A stretch of 64,000 nucleotides of DNA from Candidatus Anammoxibacter sp. GTDB lineage: Bacteria > Planctomycetota > Brocadiia > Brocadiales > Anammoxibacteraceae. Below, piece by piece: positions 46,214 to 53,759 of this stretch (the first letter of the stretch is position 1; each line of letters starts with the position of its first letter). Both the position numbers and the translations under genes were made by a program. The stretch lies in NCBI GenBank assembly GCA_021777105.1, contig JAIQZQ010000025.1, forward strand, positions 1-64,000, given 5' to 3'. The notes below the pieces were generated by a model. That model was not told the origin of the DNA, did no database searches, and worked only from the letters and a program-made list of their open reading frames with translations.

Positions 46214-46241
46214 TACTTTGTTTAGAAAGGATGGGGTAGAA

Positions 46242-46745
46242 ATGTTCGGCGAAAAGACATTGCAATTTATGGCAAAAACCGATGTGTTTAAAGGCTTGTC
46301 AAACGATGAAATAAATAAATTTCACAAATTTTTTGAAAAAGAGGTCTTTTACGATCGCGATGTCCTGATCAAACAAGGCCAAACACAATCCGCTTTGCAT
46401 ATTGTAATTAGCGGCGCGCTTAATGTCACCCTTCCTAAAAAAACGGGCATGACAATGTTTCAGGATGACTCCGCGTTAATACTGGGAACGTTAAAAAGTG
46501 GCGACTGTTTTGGCGAATATTCCCTTGTGGATAAGAAAGGCGCATCCGCGTCTATTATCGCCGTTGAAGGCGGAGAGGTATTAAAAATAAAAAGAGACGA
46601 TTTTGAAAATATAATATCCGCGGACGATCACATATCTAAACAGATCTATTTAAACCTCCTGAATATCCTCACAAAAAGGCTCCGAAAAAGCAACGTATTC
46701 TACGAGTTCTCCAACCGCGAAGTAAGCTATGGCGTTGTCGCGTAA
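46242..46745 (+). CDS. Stand-alone cyclic-nucleotide-binding-domain protein
   Basis: A 167-residue protein consisting of one cNMP-binding beta-barrel (about 10-130) plus a C-terminal helix; no helix-turn-helix. Start taken at the ATG at 46242 (AAAGGATGGGG upstream). The phosphate-binding cassette reads FGEYSLVDKKGASASIIA: the Glu is kept but the Arg that normally contacts the cyclic phosphate is replaced (G-A-S-A in place of P-R-S/T-A). It may therefore bind another ligand or none. It could be a regulatory subunit or scaffold; it is not the DNA-binding CRP expected for the sites found downstream. Confidence 0.75.
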   Translation: MFGEKTLQFMAKTDVFKGLSNDEINKFHKFFEKEVFYDRDVLIKQGQTQSALHIVISGALNVTLPKKTGMTMFQDDSALILGTLKSGDCFGEYSLVDKKGASASIIAVEGGEVLKIKRDDFENIISADDHISKQIYLNLLNILTKRLRKSNVFYEFSNREVSYGVVA

Positions 46746-46800
46746 CAATCCAAACCCGCGTATGACAAGTGACTAAAGTTAAAAGTGAGCTAAAGTTAAA

Positions 46801-46890
46801 GAGCTTAATACGCTACAAAAAATTGTGGAAGAGAATAAATATGAAATTGTTAAAAAATGGAAAAAACATTTTAAAACCGGAAATAACTAA
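46801..46890 (+). pseudogene. C-terminal remnant of a DUF4160-like gene
   Basis: The frame reads LNTLQKIVEENKYEIVKKW, KKHFKTGNN then stop, the usual end of DUF4160 proteins, which commonly precede and overlap DUF2442 genes. The upstream part is replaced by AAAGTGAGCTAAAGTT repeats. It overlaps the DUF2442 start by 50 bases. Confidence 0.5.
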
Positions 46891-47101
46891 CGTTTCCGAG
46901 CATGGTTTATGGATATTTATCAACGGTAAAGAGTATTTCCTGCCTTTTAAGAAATATCCCTGGTTTAAGGATGCTACAATATCATCAATCAGCAATGTTA
47001 AATTAATTCATAATCATCATTTTTATTGGCCTGATTTAGATGTTGATTTGTCAATAGAAATTCTGAATAATCCTGACAACTACCCTCTAACATATAAGTA
47101 A
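46841..47101 (+). CDS. DUF2442 protein
   Basis: 86 residues from ATG 46841. It has the DUF2442 pattern GLWIFINGKEYFLPFKKYPW, then FYWPDLDVDLSIE. These are small proteins typical of toxin-antitoxin-like pairs with DUF4160. The partner here is truncated, so the module is probably inactive or reduced to its second gene. Confidence 0.75.
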   Translation: MKLLKNGKNILKPEITNVSEHGLWIFINGKEYFLPFKKYPWFKDATISSISNVKLIHNHHFYWPDLDVDLSIEILNNPDNYPLTYK

Positions 47102-47123
47102 AACCTGAAATGGACGATTCTTC

Positions 47124-47279
47124 GTGACTGTTCAGCCTTATCCGGCGTTCTTATACACCCCCCTAAATCCCCTCTTCCTAGGTTGTGGCTTTTGATTTTT
47201 GATTTCGTTTTAATCCATCTAAAAAGATAGGTGGTTGATCAATAGCAGGCGGGGTGTGTAAAACACGCTAAATAGATAC
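47124..47279 (+). mobile_element. MITE-like element, GTAACT family
   Basis: Ends GTGACTGTTCAGCC and CGCTAAATAGATAC; core ACACCCCCCTAAATCCCCTC ... GGCGGGGTGTGT. Inner hairpins are more eroded than in the 46066 copy. Confidence 0.6.
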
Positions 47280-47369
47280 TGCGTTTTTTTAGATACGCCG
47301 TGTTTTACGCAATCAAGAAACATATGGAGCCGCCTACAAGACTGATTCAGCAAAGATGCCGGCAGCCGA

Positions 47370-47492
47370 TTCGTTCCAAAACTACGATTTTGCAACGCAA
47401 TTGGGTAAGAAACTCCGGTTTCGTGTGGTTAACCGACTCGTTCCAAAACTCATATTTTGGAATGCAATTGTTCTGGAAACTCCAGTTTCGCG
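47370..47492 (+). repeat. Two tandem two-hairpin repeats, AT variant
   Basis: Copies at 47370-47424 (TTCGTTCCAAAACTACGATT, then GAAACTCCGGTTTC) and 47437-47492 (CTCGTTCCAAAACTCATATT, then GAAACTCCAGTTTCGCG). Each keeps both stems with one or two mismatches. Confidence 0.75.
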
Positions 47493-47924
47493 TATTATGG
47501 AGGAAAACTAAACGAGAAACCGGAGTATAATGACCCCCAAAATTTAGACAGCCTCTTAAATTACACTTTGCTATAATTTCGAGTAATAAAATCACTAAAA
47601 GTCTCCAAAATTCCAACACTTCAATGCTCTTTTACTCCAATTGAGCGCTATGGTGGATAATAATGTTGAATCGCATTTTATTCTATTTTTGAGATTAATA
47701 CGCTGAATAGTTCCAAACCCTCCTGCTTTTTCTCATTTTTCATAAAATATTATTTTGCCTGATTTGCGCCTTAATCGCCAAATATTTCCAATTTACGCAA
47801 ATCTAGAATTGCTGAACGAGGCGTAACATTTTTATTCGCAATGTGTTATGGTTTTTTGTTTGAAAGGGTCTTTACACTTAAGATTTTTTTACACTATAAA
47901 AAATATTTTTGTTTTTTTCAAAAT

Positions 47925-47966
47925 TGCGACATTTATCACAGACTTTTTTTTGCGATTTGATATAAT
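47925..47966 (+). promoter_or_regulatory. CRP-like site and promoter (upstream of tail-collar gene)
   Basis: TGCGACATTTATCACA (47925-47940) matches TGTGA-N6-TCACA with one mismatch; TATAAT is at 47961-47966. The site centre is about 40.5 bases before the predicted start. The next gene starts 380 bases later, with a repeat in between. Confidence 0.5.
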
Positions 47967-48166
47967 AACGCGATTTAACAAAAGGCAACGCAAGGATGAT
48001 TATTAAACGGAGTTTAACTAACAATCAAGTTTTGGTCGTGTAAAACGCAACCTTGTCATGAAGCGCAATAGTTTTTTAAACGTTTCAGATCAAACTGCAA
48101 GATTGCTCCAGCTGTGGCGTTTCTGATGTAATGCCGACGTTGCAATAGTTTGACTTGACGTGGAAG

Positions 48167-48222
48167 CTCGTTCCAAAGCTCCGATTTTGGAACACAATTG
48201 GCAGAGAAACTCTGGTTTCATA
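48167..48222 (+). repeat. Two-hairpin repeat, AT variant
   Basis: CTCGTTCCAAAGCTCCGATT, TTGGAAC, then GAAACTCTGGTTTC. Lies in the putative leader of the tail-collar gene. Confidence 0.7.
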
Positions 48223-48352
48223 TTGTTGCATAGAATGCTATACGGGAAACTGAAATTGTTGAGCAATCGTATAACATGAAAGTAGTTTGGTTATGATTCA
48301 GGGTGATTTTATAATTTTATTTTGCTTTTTTTAGAAAAGAAGGAGTAAAAAA

Positions 48353-49021
48353 ATGTTAAAAGGATATTTATTAACAGGTATTTTTACAATATATTTTGGG
48401 ATTGTAGCTGTCAATTTGTTAGCTGAAACAGAGGTAATTCTCAAAGACAATACAACCAGCAGCGGTTTTTCAGTCAAAGAGGAAACGGAGAACACTACAA
48501 TTGCGCGTTTTAGGGGTGATGGTATGGTTGGAATAGGCACTGTAAGTCCCACTGAGAAACTGGAGGTTGTGGGTACGGTAAAGGCCTCTGCGTTTGTGGG
48601 AGATGGTTCTGGATTGACAAATTTACCAAGCAGTGGAGATTTAGGAGATGGCTTTGCCCTGATCCCAGCGGGAGCAGTCTTGGCGTTTAATTTGGATGCT
48701 TGTCCGGCAGGATGGACAGACTTTAGTTCTTCGGCAGGGAGAACAATCATTGGTTCGGGCAGTGGAGTCGGACTGACAACGAGGACATTAGGGCAAACCG
48801 GCGGTGAGGAAACCCATATATTAACTACGAATGAGATACCCAGTCACAGTCATACAGTTTTGGGAAATGCAGGCTCAGGTGTCGGAAATGACAACCATGA
48901 AGACAAGCTTTTGAATAATTCTGCTGTAGTATATACTGAGCAAACTGCAAATACAGGGGGAAGCCAATCCCACAACAACATGCAACCTTTCGTGGTTCTA
49001 AAATATTGTGAAAAAAAATGA
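48353..49021 (+). CDS. Secreted protein with phage tail-collar domain
   Basis: 222 residues after a GAAGGAG ribosome binding site. An N-terminal hydrophobic segment (about 4-24) acts as signal peptide or anchor. Residues 60-90 ([20 protein letters not shown], then [12 protein letters not shown]) match the stalk/foot motif found in tail-fibre and other secreted bacterial proteins. Residues 105-222 are a tail-collar-like fold with [33 protein letters not shown] and [14 protein letters not shown]. No other phage genes are nearby, so this is probably a cell-surface fibre-like protein. Confidence 0.75.
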   Translation: MLKGYLLTGIFTIYFGIVAVNLLAETEVILKDNTTSSGFSVKEETENTTIARFRGDGMVGIGTVSPTEKLEVVGTVKASAFVGDGSGLTNLPSSGDLGDGFALIPAGAVLAFNLDACPAGWTDFSSSAGRTIIGSGSGVGLTTRTLGQTGGEETHILTTNEIPSHSHTVLGNAGSGVGNDNHEDKLLNNSAVVYTEQTANTGGSQSHNNMQPFVVLKYCEKK

Positions 49022-49100
49022 GAATATAAGCTCCTCCACCTTGTACATGGTTCTGTTATCTGATTTATGTCTATTCTGTTAAAAAAAGGAGGGAATTGCG

Positions 49101-51644
49101 ATGAGATATGTTTTTTTGATATTTATTGCAATAAATGCAATCATAATTTCATTTACAACTATTATAAACGGCGCCGGCATTAATACGGGCACCGGTGATA
49201 CTGTGAATGTAAATGACGACAAATTGAATACAGATGGAGATATCAACAATACCGGGACTTTGCAGACTCGCTCCGGCACAATCAGCCTTGCTGGCAACTG
49301 GACAAACATTGGCGCATATAATGCTGGCTCTACTGGGACACTCTTATTTACAGGCTCCAGTGCCTCAACCATAACCGGAGGCAACACTTTTACCAACTTT
49401 ATATCAACGCAGGCCGGCAAACAACTCAAGTTTGAAGCAGGCAAAACACAAACCATAACCGGAATATGGACAATGTTTGGCGCATCAGCCAACCTGATTA
49501 AACTGCGTAGCACAATTGACGGAACCAAATGGAGAGTAAATCCAACAGGCATAAAAAACATATCATTTGTTGATGTCAAAGACTCAAACAATCAAAACGT
49601 AGCAACAATAAATCCAATAAATTCAACGGACGGCGGCAACAATATTAACTGGTTTACAGTAGCAGCAACGCCAAGTCCAAGTCCCACACCAAGTCCGAGC
49701 CCAACTCCAACTCCAGTTTCGTGCAAAAAGCCGATAGCTGAGTTCAGTGTGGATAAGATATCCATACTTGAAAACGACTTTGCGCAATTTACCGACCTAT
49801 CCACAGAAGAATCCACAAGTTGGATATGGGATTTTGGGGACGATTCCGGCCCGGACAATTCTCAAAATCCGGTTCACACATACACAAGGGAGGGTAGATA
49901 CACTGTTGCCCTTATAGCTGGAAACTCATGCGGAACAGACATAGAGGAGAAGATCGATTTTATTGATGTTATATCAATCGTAGTAAAACCTACAGCGAAT
50001 TTTAGCGTAAACAAAACGTCGGGGGGCGAGCCCTTAACAGTAAATTTTCAGGATAGATCAGAAGGCGCGCCTACTAGCTGGGCATGGGAATTTGGAGACG
50101 GCAACATAAGCTCTGTGCGAAACACGGCGCATAAATATCTTATTTGCGGCGTCTACTCGCCGTCTTTGACTGTAAGCAACGAAAAAGGCGAAAATACGAT
50201 TTCTAAACCAAATATGATAAATGTAATATGCGCTGAAGCGCCTCAGGCTGAGTTCTCGGTCGACAAAACTTCAGGATTAGTCCCTCTGAATGTCAAATTT
50301 ACAGATTTGTCTTCAGCCAAACCAATAAGCTGGATATGGGAGTTCGGCAACGGCGACACGTCTTCCGAACAAAATCCGAAGCATACATATCAGACTGCGG
50401 GCTTTTTTACCGTAGGCTTAATGGCGAGCAACAGCAAAGGGGCTGACTGGGAGATTAAGACAAACCTTATAATTGCGCAGGATCAAAAGGAACCTACTGC
50501 AAGCTTTAAAGCAGCGCCCACCACAGGCATCGCGCCGACGATAGTGAAGTTTATTGATAACTCAAGCGGCAACCCTGAGTCGTGGTCATGGGATTTCGGC
50601 GACGGAAACGTAAGCAACCTGCAAAATCCTGAAAACATTTATAAAACAGAGGGATTTTTCACTGTAAGTTTAACCGTTAGCAACGCAAATGGAATAGATG
50701 TTGAAAAACAGACCAATCTTATCAACATTCAGAGCGAGGGCGTTCCGGTGGCTGAATTTACAGCCGAGCCTTTAACCGGTTTTGCTCCTCTTAATGTAGC
50801 TTTCAAGGACTTGTCAAACGGCAACATTGCAAACCGGACGTGGGACTTTGGCGACGGCGTTACAAGCTCTCAACAAAATCCAACACACTCATACAATAAT
50901 CAGGGCATTTTCAGCGTTGAATTAATTGTAAGCGGTTCAACCGGCACAGGCTCTGAAAAGAAGACGAGTCTGATTAATGTGTTGGACGGCGGAGCAACCC
51001 AGGAGTTGGCCGCCGCGTTTAGCGCAAACGACAGAATAGGGCCACCGGGTCTGAAAGTTAAATTTATAAATCTTTCAAGCGGCAATATTACCGGCAGGCT
51101 GTGGGATTTTGGCGATGGCCAAACATCAGGAGAGGTTGAGCCTGATCACGTATATGATAAAGAGGGCGCGTTTACAGTAAGTTTAAGCGCATTTAATAAT
51201 GACGGTCAGGCAAACACATTGACAAGACAGGCGTATATCGAGGTAAAAGAGGGCGCTGAATTGCCTGCTGAAACGCCGGAGACAACTGCATCGCCGGGGC
51301 CAACTCCAAATGAGACACCAGGCGCAACGCCAACTCCAACACAGGGCGAGGTTAAATTGAAGTCTATTGAAGTTGCTCCGGAAAATATGAAATCGTCCTT
51401 TAGTTTTAACGATATAATTGTCACTGCGTTTGGTACTGACGGAAAGCCTATGGCGAATGTCGACATTGAGCTTAAAGGCGGCAGCGGGGTTGTGATAAAT
51501 GACGGCTTCGGCGTTACAGGGCCTGCGGGCAATGATCAATTAAGCGCCAGGTTCAAATTCTTTTCGCCAAGGAACTCCGTTATAAATGTAACTGGAGCGT
51601 TTGGAGACGTTAAAGTGGCCGCTGAAATTAGAAAAGGAAGGTAG
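49101..51644 (+). CDS. Secreted six-PKD-domain protein
   Basis: 847 residues, ribosome binding site AAAGGAGGG. Signal peptide 1-24. The N-terminal domain (25-185) is a beta-helix-like region with GNWTNIGAYNAGSTGTLLFTG. A Pro/Ser/Thr linker (about 187-207) leads to six PKD repeats (208-715), each with a W-x-W-x-F-G-(D/N)-G motif and (H)xY. Then a second PT-rich linker (718-745) and an invasin-like Ig domain (750-847, MKSSFSFNDIIVTAFGTDGK). PKD domains give long, stiff, carbohydrate- or protein-binding stalks. Probably surface-exposed adhesin or matrix component; no anchor signal seen. Confidence 0.88.
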   Translation: MRYVFLIFIAINAIIISFTTIINGAGINTGTGDTVNVNDDKLNTDGDINNTGTLQTRSGTISLAGNWTNIGAYNAGSTGTLLFTGSSASTITGGNTFTNFISTQAGKQLKFEAGKTQTITGIWTMFGASANLIKLRSTIDGTKWRVNPTGIKNISFVDVKDSNNQNVATINPINSTDGGNNINWFTVAATPSPSPTPSPSPTPTPVSCKKPIAEFSVDKISILENDFAQFTDLSTEESTSWIWDFGDDSGPDNSQNPVHTYTREGRYTVALIAGNSCGTDIEEKIDFIDVISIVVKPTANFSVNKTSGGEPLTVNFQDRSEGAPTSWAWEFGDGNISSVRNTAHKYLICGVYSPSLTVSNEKGENTISKPNMINVICAEAPQAEFSVDKTSGLVPLNVKFTDLSSAKPISWIWEFGNGDTSSEQNPKHTYQTAGFFTVGLMASNSKGADWEIKTNLIIAQDQKEPTASFKAAPTTGIAPTIVKFIDNSSGNPESWSWDFGDGNVSNLQNPENIYKTEGFFTVSLTVSNANGIDVEKQTNLINIQSEGVPVAEFTAEPLTGFAPLNVAFKDLSNGNIANRTWDFGDGVTSSQQNPTHSYNNQGIFSVELIVSGSTGTGSEKKTSLINVLDGGATQELAAAFSANDRIGPPGLKVKFINLSSGNITGRLWDFGDGQTSGEVEPDHVYDKEGAFTVSLSAFNNDGQANTLTRQAYIEVKEGAELPAETPETTASPGPTPNETPGATPTPTQGEVKLKSIEVAPENMKSSFSFNDIIVTAFGTDGKPMANVDIELKGGSGVVINDGFGVTGPAGNDQLSARFKFFSPRNSVINVTGAFGDVKVAAEIRKGR

Positions 51645-51914
51645 GGGCGGTTGTCGGTAATCTGTGATCGGTAATCTGTTGGCAATTGGCAGTTAGCGGA
51701 ATGGTGGAGACAAGTGGCTGCCGGCTGCTGGAGCAATCTTGCAGATTGCTCCGACCCGGCTCGTTCCAAAACTCCGATTTTGGAACGCAGTTGTTCAAGA
51801 AACTCTAGTTTCGTATCGTTGTGTTGCAGTTTTAGCATTAATTGTCCTTAAATATTGACATATTTGAGGACAAAAGCTATGATGGTTTATAAACTTAAAA
51901 TTGGAGAAAACATT
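51645..51914. repeat. Intergenic region with two-hairpin repeat (51760-51815)
   Basis: CTCGTTCCAAAACTCCGATT and TTTTGGAACG form a perfect 9-bp stem; GAAACTCTAGTTTC forms the second. It is preceded by AGCAATCTTGCAGATTGCTC, another perfect hairpin (about 51733-51752). Confidence 0.75.
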
Positions 51915-52205
51915 ATGAAGTCCACTAAAAATATAGAGGTCAAAGCTTCAGTGCGCTTTAAAGGACCGCTTGCAGCTCATATTAAAGAATGCACAGGCGC
52001 TAACGGGCTTTTTGATAATATTAGTGATTATCTAAAAACATTGGTGCGAAGAGATTTTGTATGTAAGCCGAGCCTGGAGGATCATTTGAGCGCAGTTTGG
52101 GAAACTCTTTTACCGGGCGCTATGGCAAATGAAAGCGAATTTGAAGCGGTGACACTTGCTGAAATTCAGACCCTTGGCAGAAAACAAGCTGGATTAAAGA
52201 GCTAA
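51915..52205 (+). CDS. ParD-like antitoxin
   Basis: 97 residues from ATG 51915 (GGAG 11 bases before); the frame extends upstream to 51855 without support. The N-terminal half (VKASVRFKGPLAAHIKECTG, then NGLFDNISDYLKTLVRRD) fits a ribbon-helix-helix antitoxin; the C-terminal half is acidic. The following ParE-like gene starts 4 bases after the stop. The family call rests on context and fold pattern. Confidence 0.65.
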   Translation: MKSTKNIEVKASVRFKGPLAAHIKECTGANGLFDNISDYLKTLVRRDFVCKPSLEDHLSAVWETLLPGAMANESEFEAVTLAEIQTLGRKQAGLKS

Positions 52206-52209
52206 ATCT

Positions 52210-52578
52210 ATGGGCAAGAAAATACCAGCAGCTCTATTTTACCCGCCCGCCATAAAAAAAATGGCTAACATCTGGGTTTATAGCTGTCAGTGGGGGGAAG
52301 ATCACGCCGATAGTTATACTGCTGATTTGTATGCAGCCATAGAGCAGCAAAAAAACGCGACCTATCACAAATTATTTCCAAAAGCTAAAATAGCCGATCT
52401 TGTCAAAGAACCAATCTATTTTTTCTTGTGGCGCTATAAATCTCATACACCTCCACATACAAGTTTTTATCGAATATTATCGAGCAAGCAAATCGGCGTA
52501 ATTGAAATTGTAGGACCTGGTCAGCAAACAACCGACCGCTTGCGAGATGCTTTAGAACAGGCACAGCCATTTATCTAA
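52210..52578 (+). CDS. parE: ParE/RelE-superfamily toxin
   Basis: 122 residues. The N-terminal helix pair (AALFYPPAIKKMANIWVYSC, then ADSYTADLYAAIEQQ) and the C-terminal strand (TSFYRILSSKQIGVIEIVG) follow the ParE plasmid-stabilisation fold, including the arginine in the core strand. Translationally linked to the antitoxin. Members inhibit gyrase or act on mRNA; the target is not deducible. It looks intact. Confidence 0.75.
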   Translation: MGKKIPAALFYPPAIKKMANIWVYSCQWGEDHADSYTADLYAAIEQQKNATYHKLFPKAKIADLVKEPIYFFLWRYKSHTPPHTSFYRILSSKQIGVIEIVGPGQQTTDRLRDALEQAQPFI

Positions 52579-52602
52579 GCAAAGAATATACTAATAAAAA
52601 AC

Positions 52603-52740
52603 AATTAGTTTAACGTATTAACGGCTAATTCTTTTGAAGCTGTCTACAAGACTGCTAAAGCTAAGAAAGAGAATCTGACTAAGGTTCAGAGAAATGAGCT
52701 AGCTAAAATTGTTGCTTTGCTTAAGGGAGATAAAAAATGA
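52603..52740 (+). pseudogene. 5'-truncated RelE/HigB-type toxin
   Basis: The frame reads FEAVYKTAKAKKENLTKVQR, NELAKIVALLKGDKK then TGA, the C-terminus of RelE-superfamily (PF06296-type) toxins, where a YAKxEKExLTxxE pattern is usual. The first ~70 residues are missing. Its stop overlaps (ATGA) the start of the antitoxin frame. Confidence 0.55.
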
Positions 52741-53017
52741 GCGAGTATTTTGAGTCTATAAAAAAAGGAGCGCTTTAGCCTGGAAGCAAAGTCGAAAGAC
52801 CGGCGCTCGCGCGCGCCGGTATACGGCAATGGATGTCGCGAAAATCCGTAAGAATGCCAACATGACTCAAAAAGAATTTTCTGAGTCTTTCTCAATGCCG
52901 TTATCAACCCTCAGGCAATGGGTGCGGGGAAAACGTGTCCCTCAAGGGCCGGCCAAAACATTACTTCGTATTATTGCTCATGATAGTGAAACTGCTATTA
53001 AGGCTTTGCATCATTAA
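52737..53017 (+). pseudogene. HigA-type HTH antitoxin requiring a -1 frameshift
   Basis: MSEYFESIKKG starts in frame with good overlap to the toxin stop, but runs into TAG at about 52777. In the -1 frame the family sequence continues: ALAWKQSRKTGARARRYTAM, DVAKIRKNANMTQKEFSESF, then the second helix SMPLSTLRQWVRGKRVPQGP of a Cro/C1 HTH to the stop at 53017. The shift point is an A7 run (52760-52766, in AUA-AAA-AAA-G). Either a slippage pseudogene or programmed frameshifting; an ATG at 52829 could also make a short HTH protein. Confidence 0.6.
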
Positions 53018-53069
53018 TAAAGGCGCCTTTCTTCTCTGCGATTCTACGGGTGAAAATTTTTTTTAATAT

Positions 53070-53112
53070 TGTGATATATGTCACAGACTTTTGCTTTTGA
53101 AAATAGTACAAT
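53070..53112 (+). promoter_or_regulatory. CRP-consensus site and promoter 1
   Basis: TGTGATATATGTCACA (53070-53085) is a perfect TGTGA-N6-TCACA match; TACAAT (53107-53112) lies where a start at 53119 would centre the site at -41.5, the class II activator position. No good -35 box is present, as expected. Confidence 0.6.
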
Positions 53113-53222
53113 GCTCGCGCTTTATATTTTAGGGTCTATAGAGAATTTTACCGGCTAGTTTCAAAATCGGAGTTTGGCCACTATTTATTAAATTTTTGTT
53201 CCTTAAAGCCGTGTTTTTATAG

Positions 53223-53238
53223 CTGTAACATGTTACAG
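53223..53238. promoter_or_regulatory. Perfect 16-bp palindrome
   Basis: CTGTAACATGTTACAG, followed 7 bases later by a further half site GCTGTTACA. Possible operator for a second regulator. Confidence 0.4.
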
Positions 53239-53429
53239 TTAAAGCTGTTACATCTTGGTTGTTTCCGGCTCTGCTGTTGAGGGTTCTAACTGTATGATAA
53301 TAAACAGGCTGTAAAAATTGAAGACAGCTATTAATTATTGAAATTTTACTGGACTAAATCATGTTATTTTGTAAAATAAAACCTTCTTTTACTTTATTCC
53401 GATTTATAAAAAAAACGGTTTAAAAAAAA

Positions 53430-53477
53430 TCTCCCAAAAATTCTCCCAAACGATTCTCCCGAATCATTCTCCCGAAT
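53430..53477 (+). repeat. Four TCTCCC iterons
   Basis: TCTCCC(A/G)AA starts at 53430, 53442, 53455 and 53468 (spacing 12, 13, 13); the last three share ATTCTCCC(G/A)AA. Possible array of regulator binding sites. Confidence 0.5.
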
Positions 53478-53522
53478 GGATTCAAAGCTTAGGTTTTGAT
53501 GATTAAAACAAAATTTTGCCGA

Positions 53523-53578
53523 CTCGTTCCAAAACTTTGATTTTGGAACGTAATTGTTCTAGAAACTCCAGTTTCGCG
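53523..53578 (+). repeat. Two-hairpin repeat, AT variant
   Basis: CTCGTTCCAAAACTTTGATT, TTGGAACG, then GAAACTCCAGTTTCGCG. Lies 56 bases upstream of CRP-like site 2. Confidence 0.75.
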
Positions 53579-53633
53579 AACGATAGCGGTAGTTTATTAA
53601 CTTTTCTCAGGTTGTAAAATAAAATTTCAGAAG

Positions 53634-53676
53634 TGTGATAGATGTCACAGACTTGCGTCTGATCATTTTATATAAT
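53634..53676 (+). promoter_or_regulatory. CRP-consensus site and promoter 2
   Basis: TGTGATAGATGTCACA (53634-53649), perfect TGTGA-N6-TCACA; TATAAT at 53671-53676. The site centre is exactly -41.5 from the predicted start 53683. Leader to the FGE-like gene is 77 bases. Confidence 0.65.
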
Positions 53677-53759
53677 AATCGCCTTTAATTTTAACAATCC
53701 CAGGTTTGAATGTGTATTTAATAAGAGCAATCTTGCAATTTTAATGGAGGTTTAACAAT

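Larger units (their letters stand above)
47102..48352. other. 1.25-kb repeat region with CRP-type promoter
   Basis: Holds a GTAACT-family MITE-like element (47124-47279), three AT-variant two-hairpin repeats (47370, 47437, 48167), an orphan ACGCTGAATAG end (47699) and a CRP-like promoter (47925-47966). No gene is supported. Confidence 0.6.
53018..53759. other. 740-base regulatory region upstream of the FGE-like gene
   Basis: No gene. Contains CRP-like promoter 1 (53070-53112), a perfect 16-bp palindrome (53223-53238), four tandem TCTCCC iterons (53430-53477), a two-hairpin repeat (53523-53578) and CRP-like promoter 2 (53634-53676). Confidence 0.65.

Noticed and set aside
46242..46745. This protein as the regulator of the CRP-like sites
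   Set aside because: It has no helix-turn-helix and a degenerate phosphate-binding cassette, so the activator must be encoded elsewhere.
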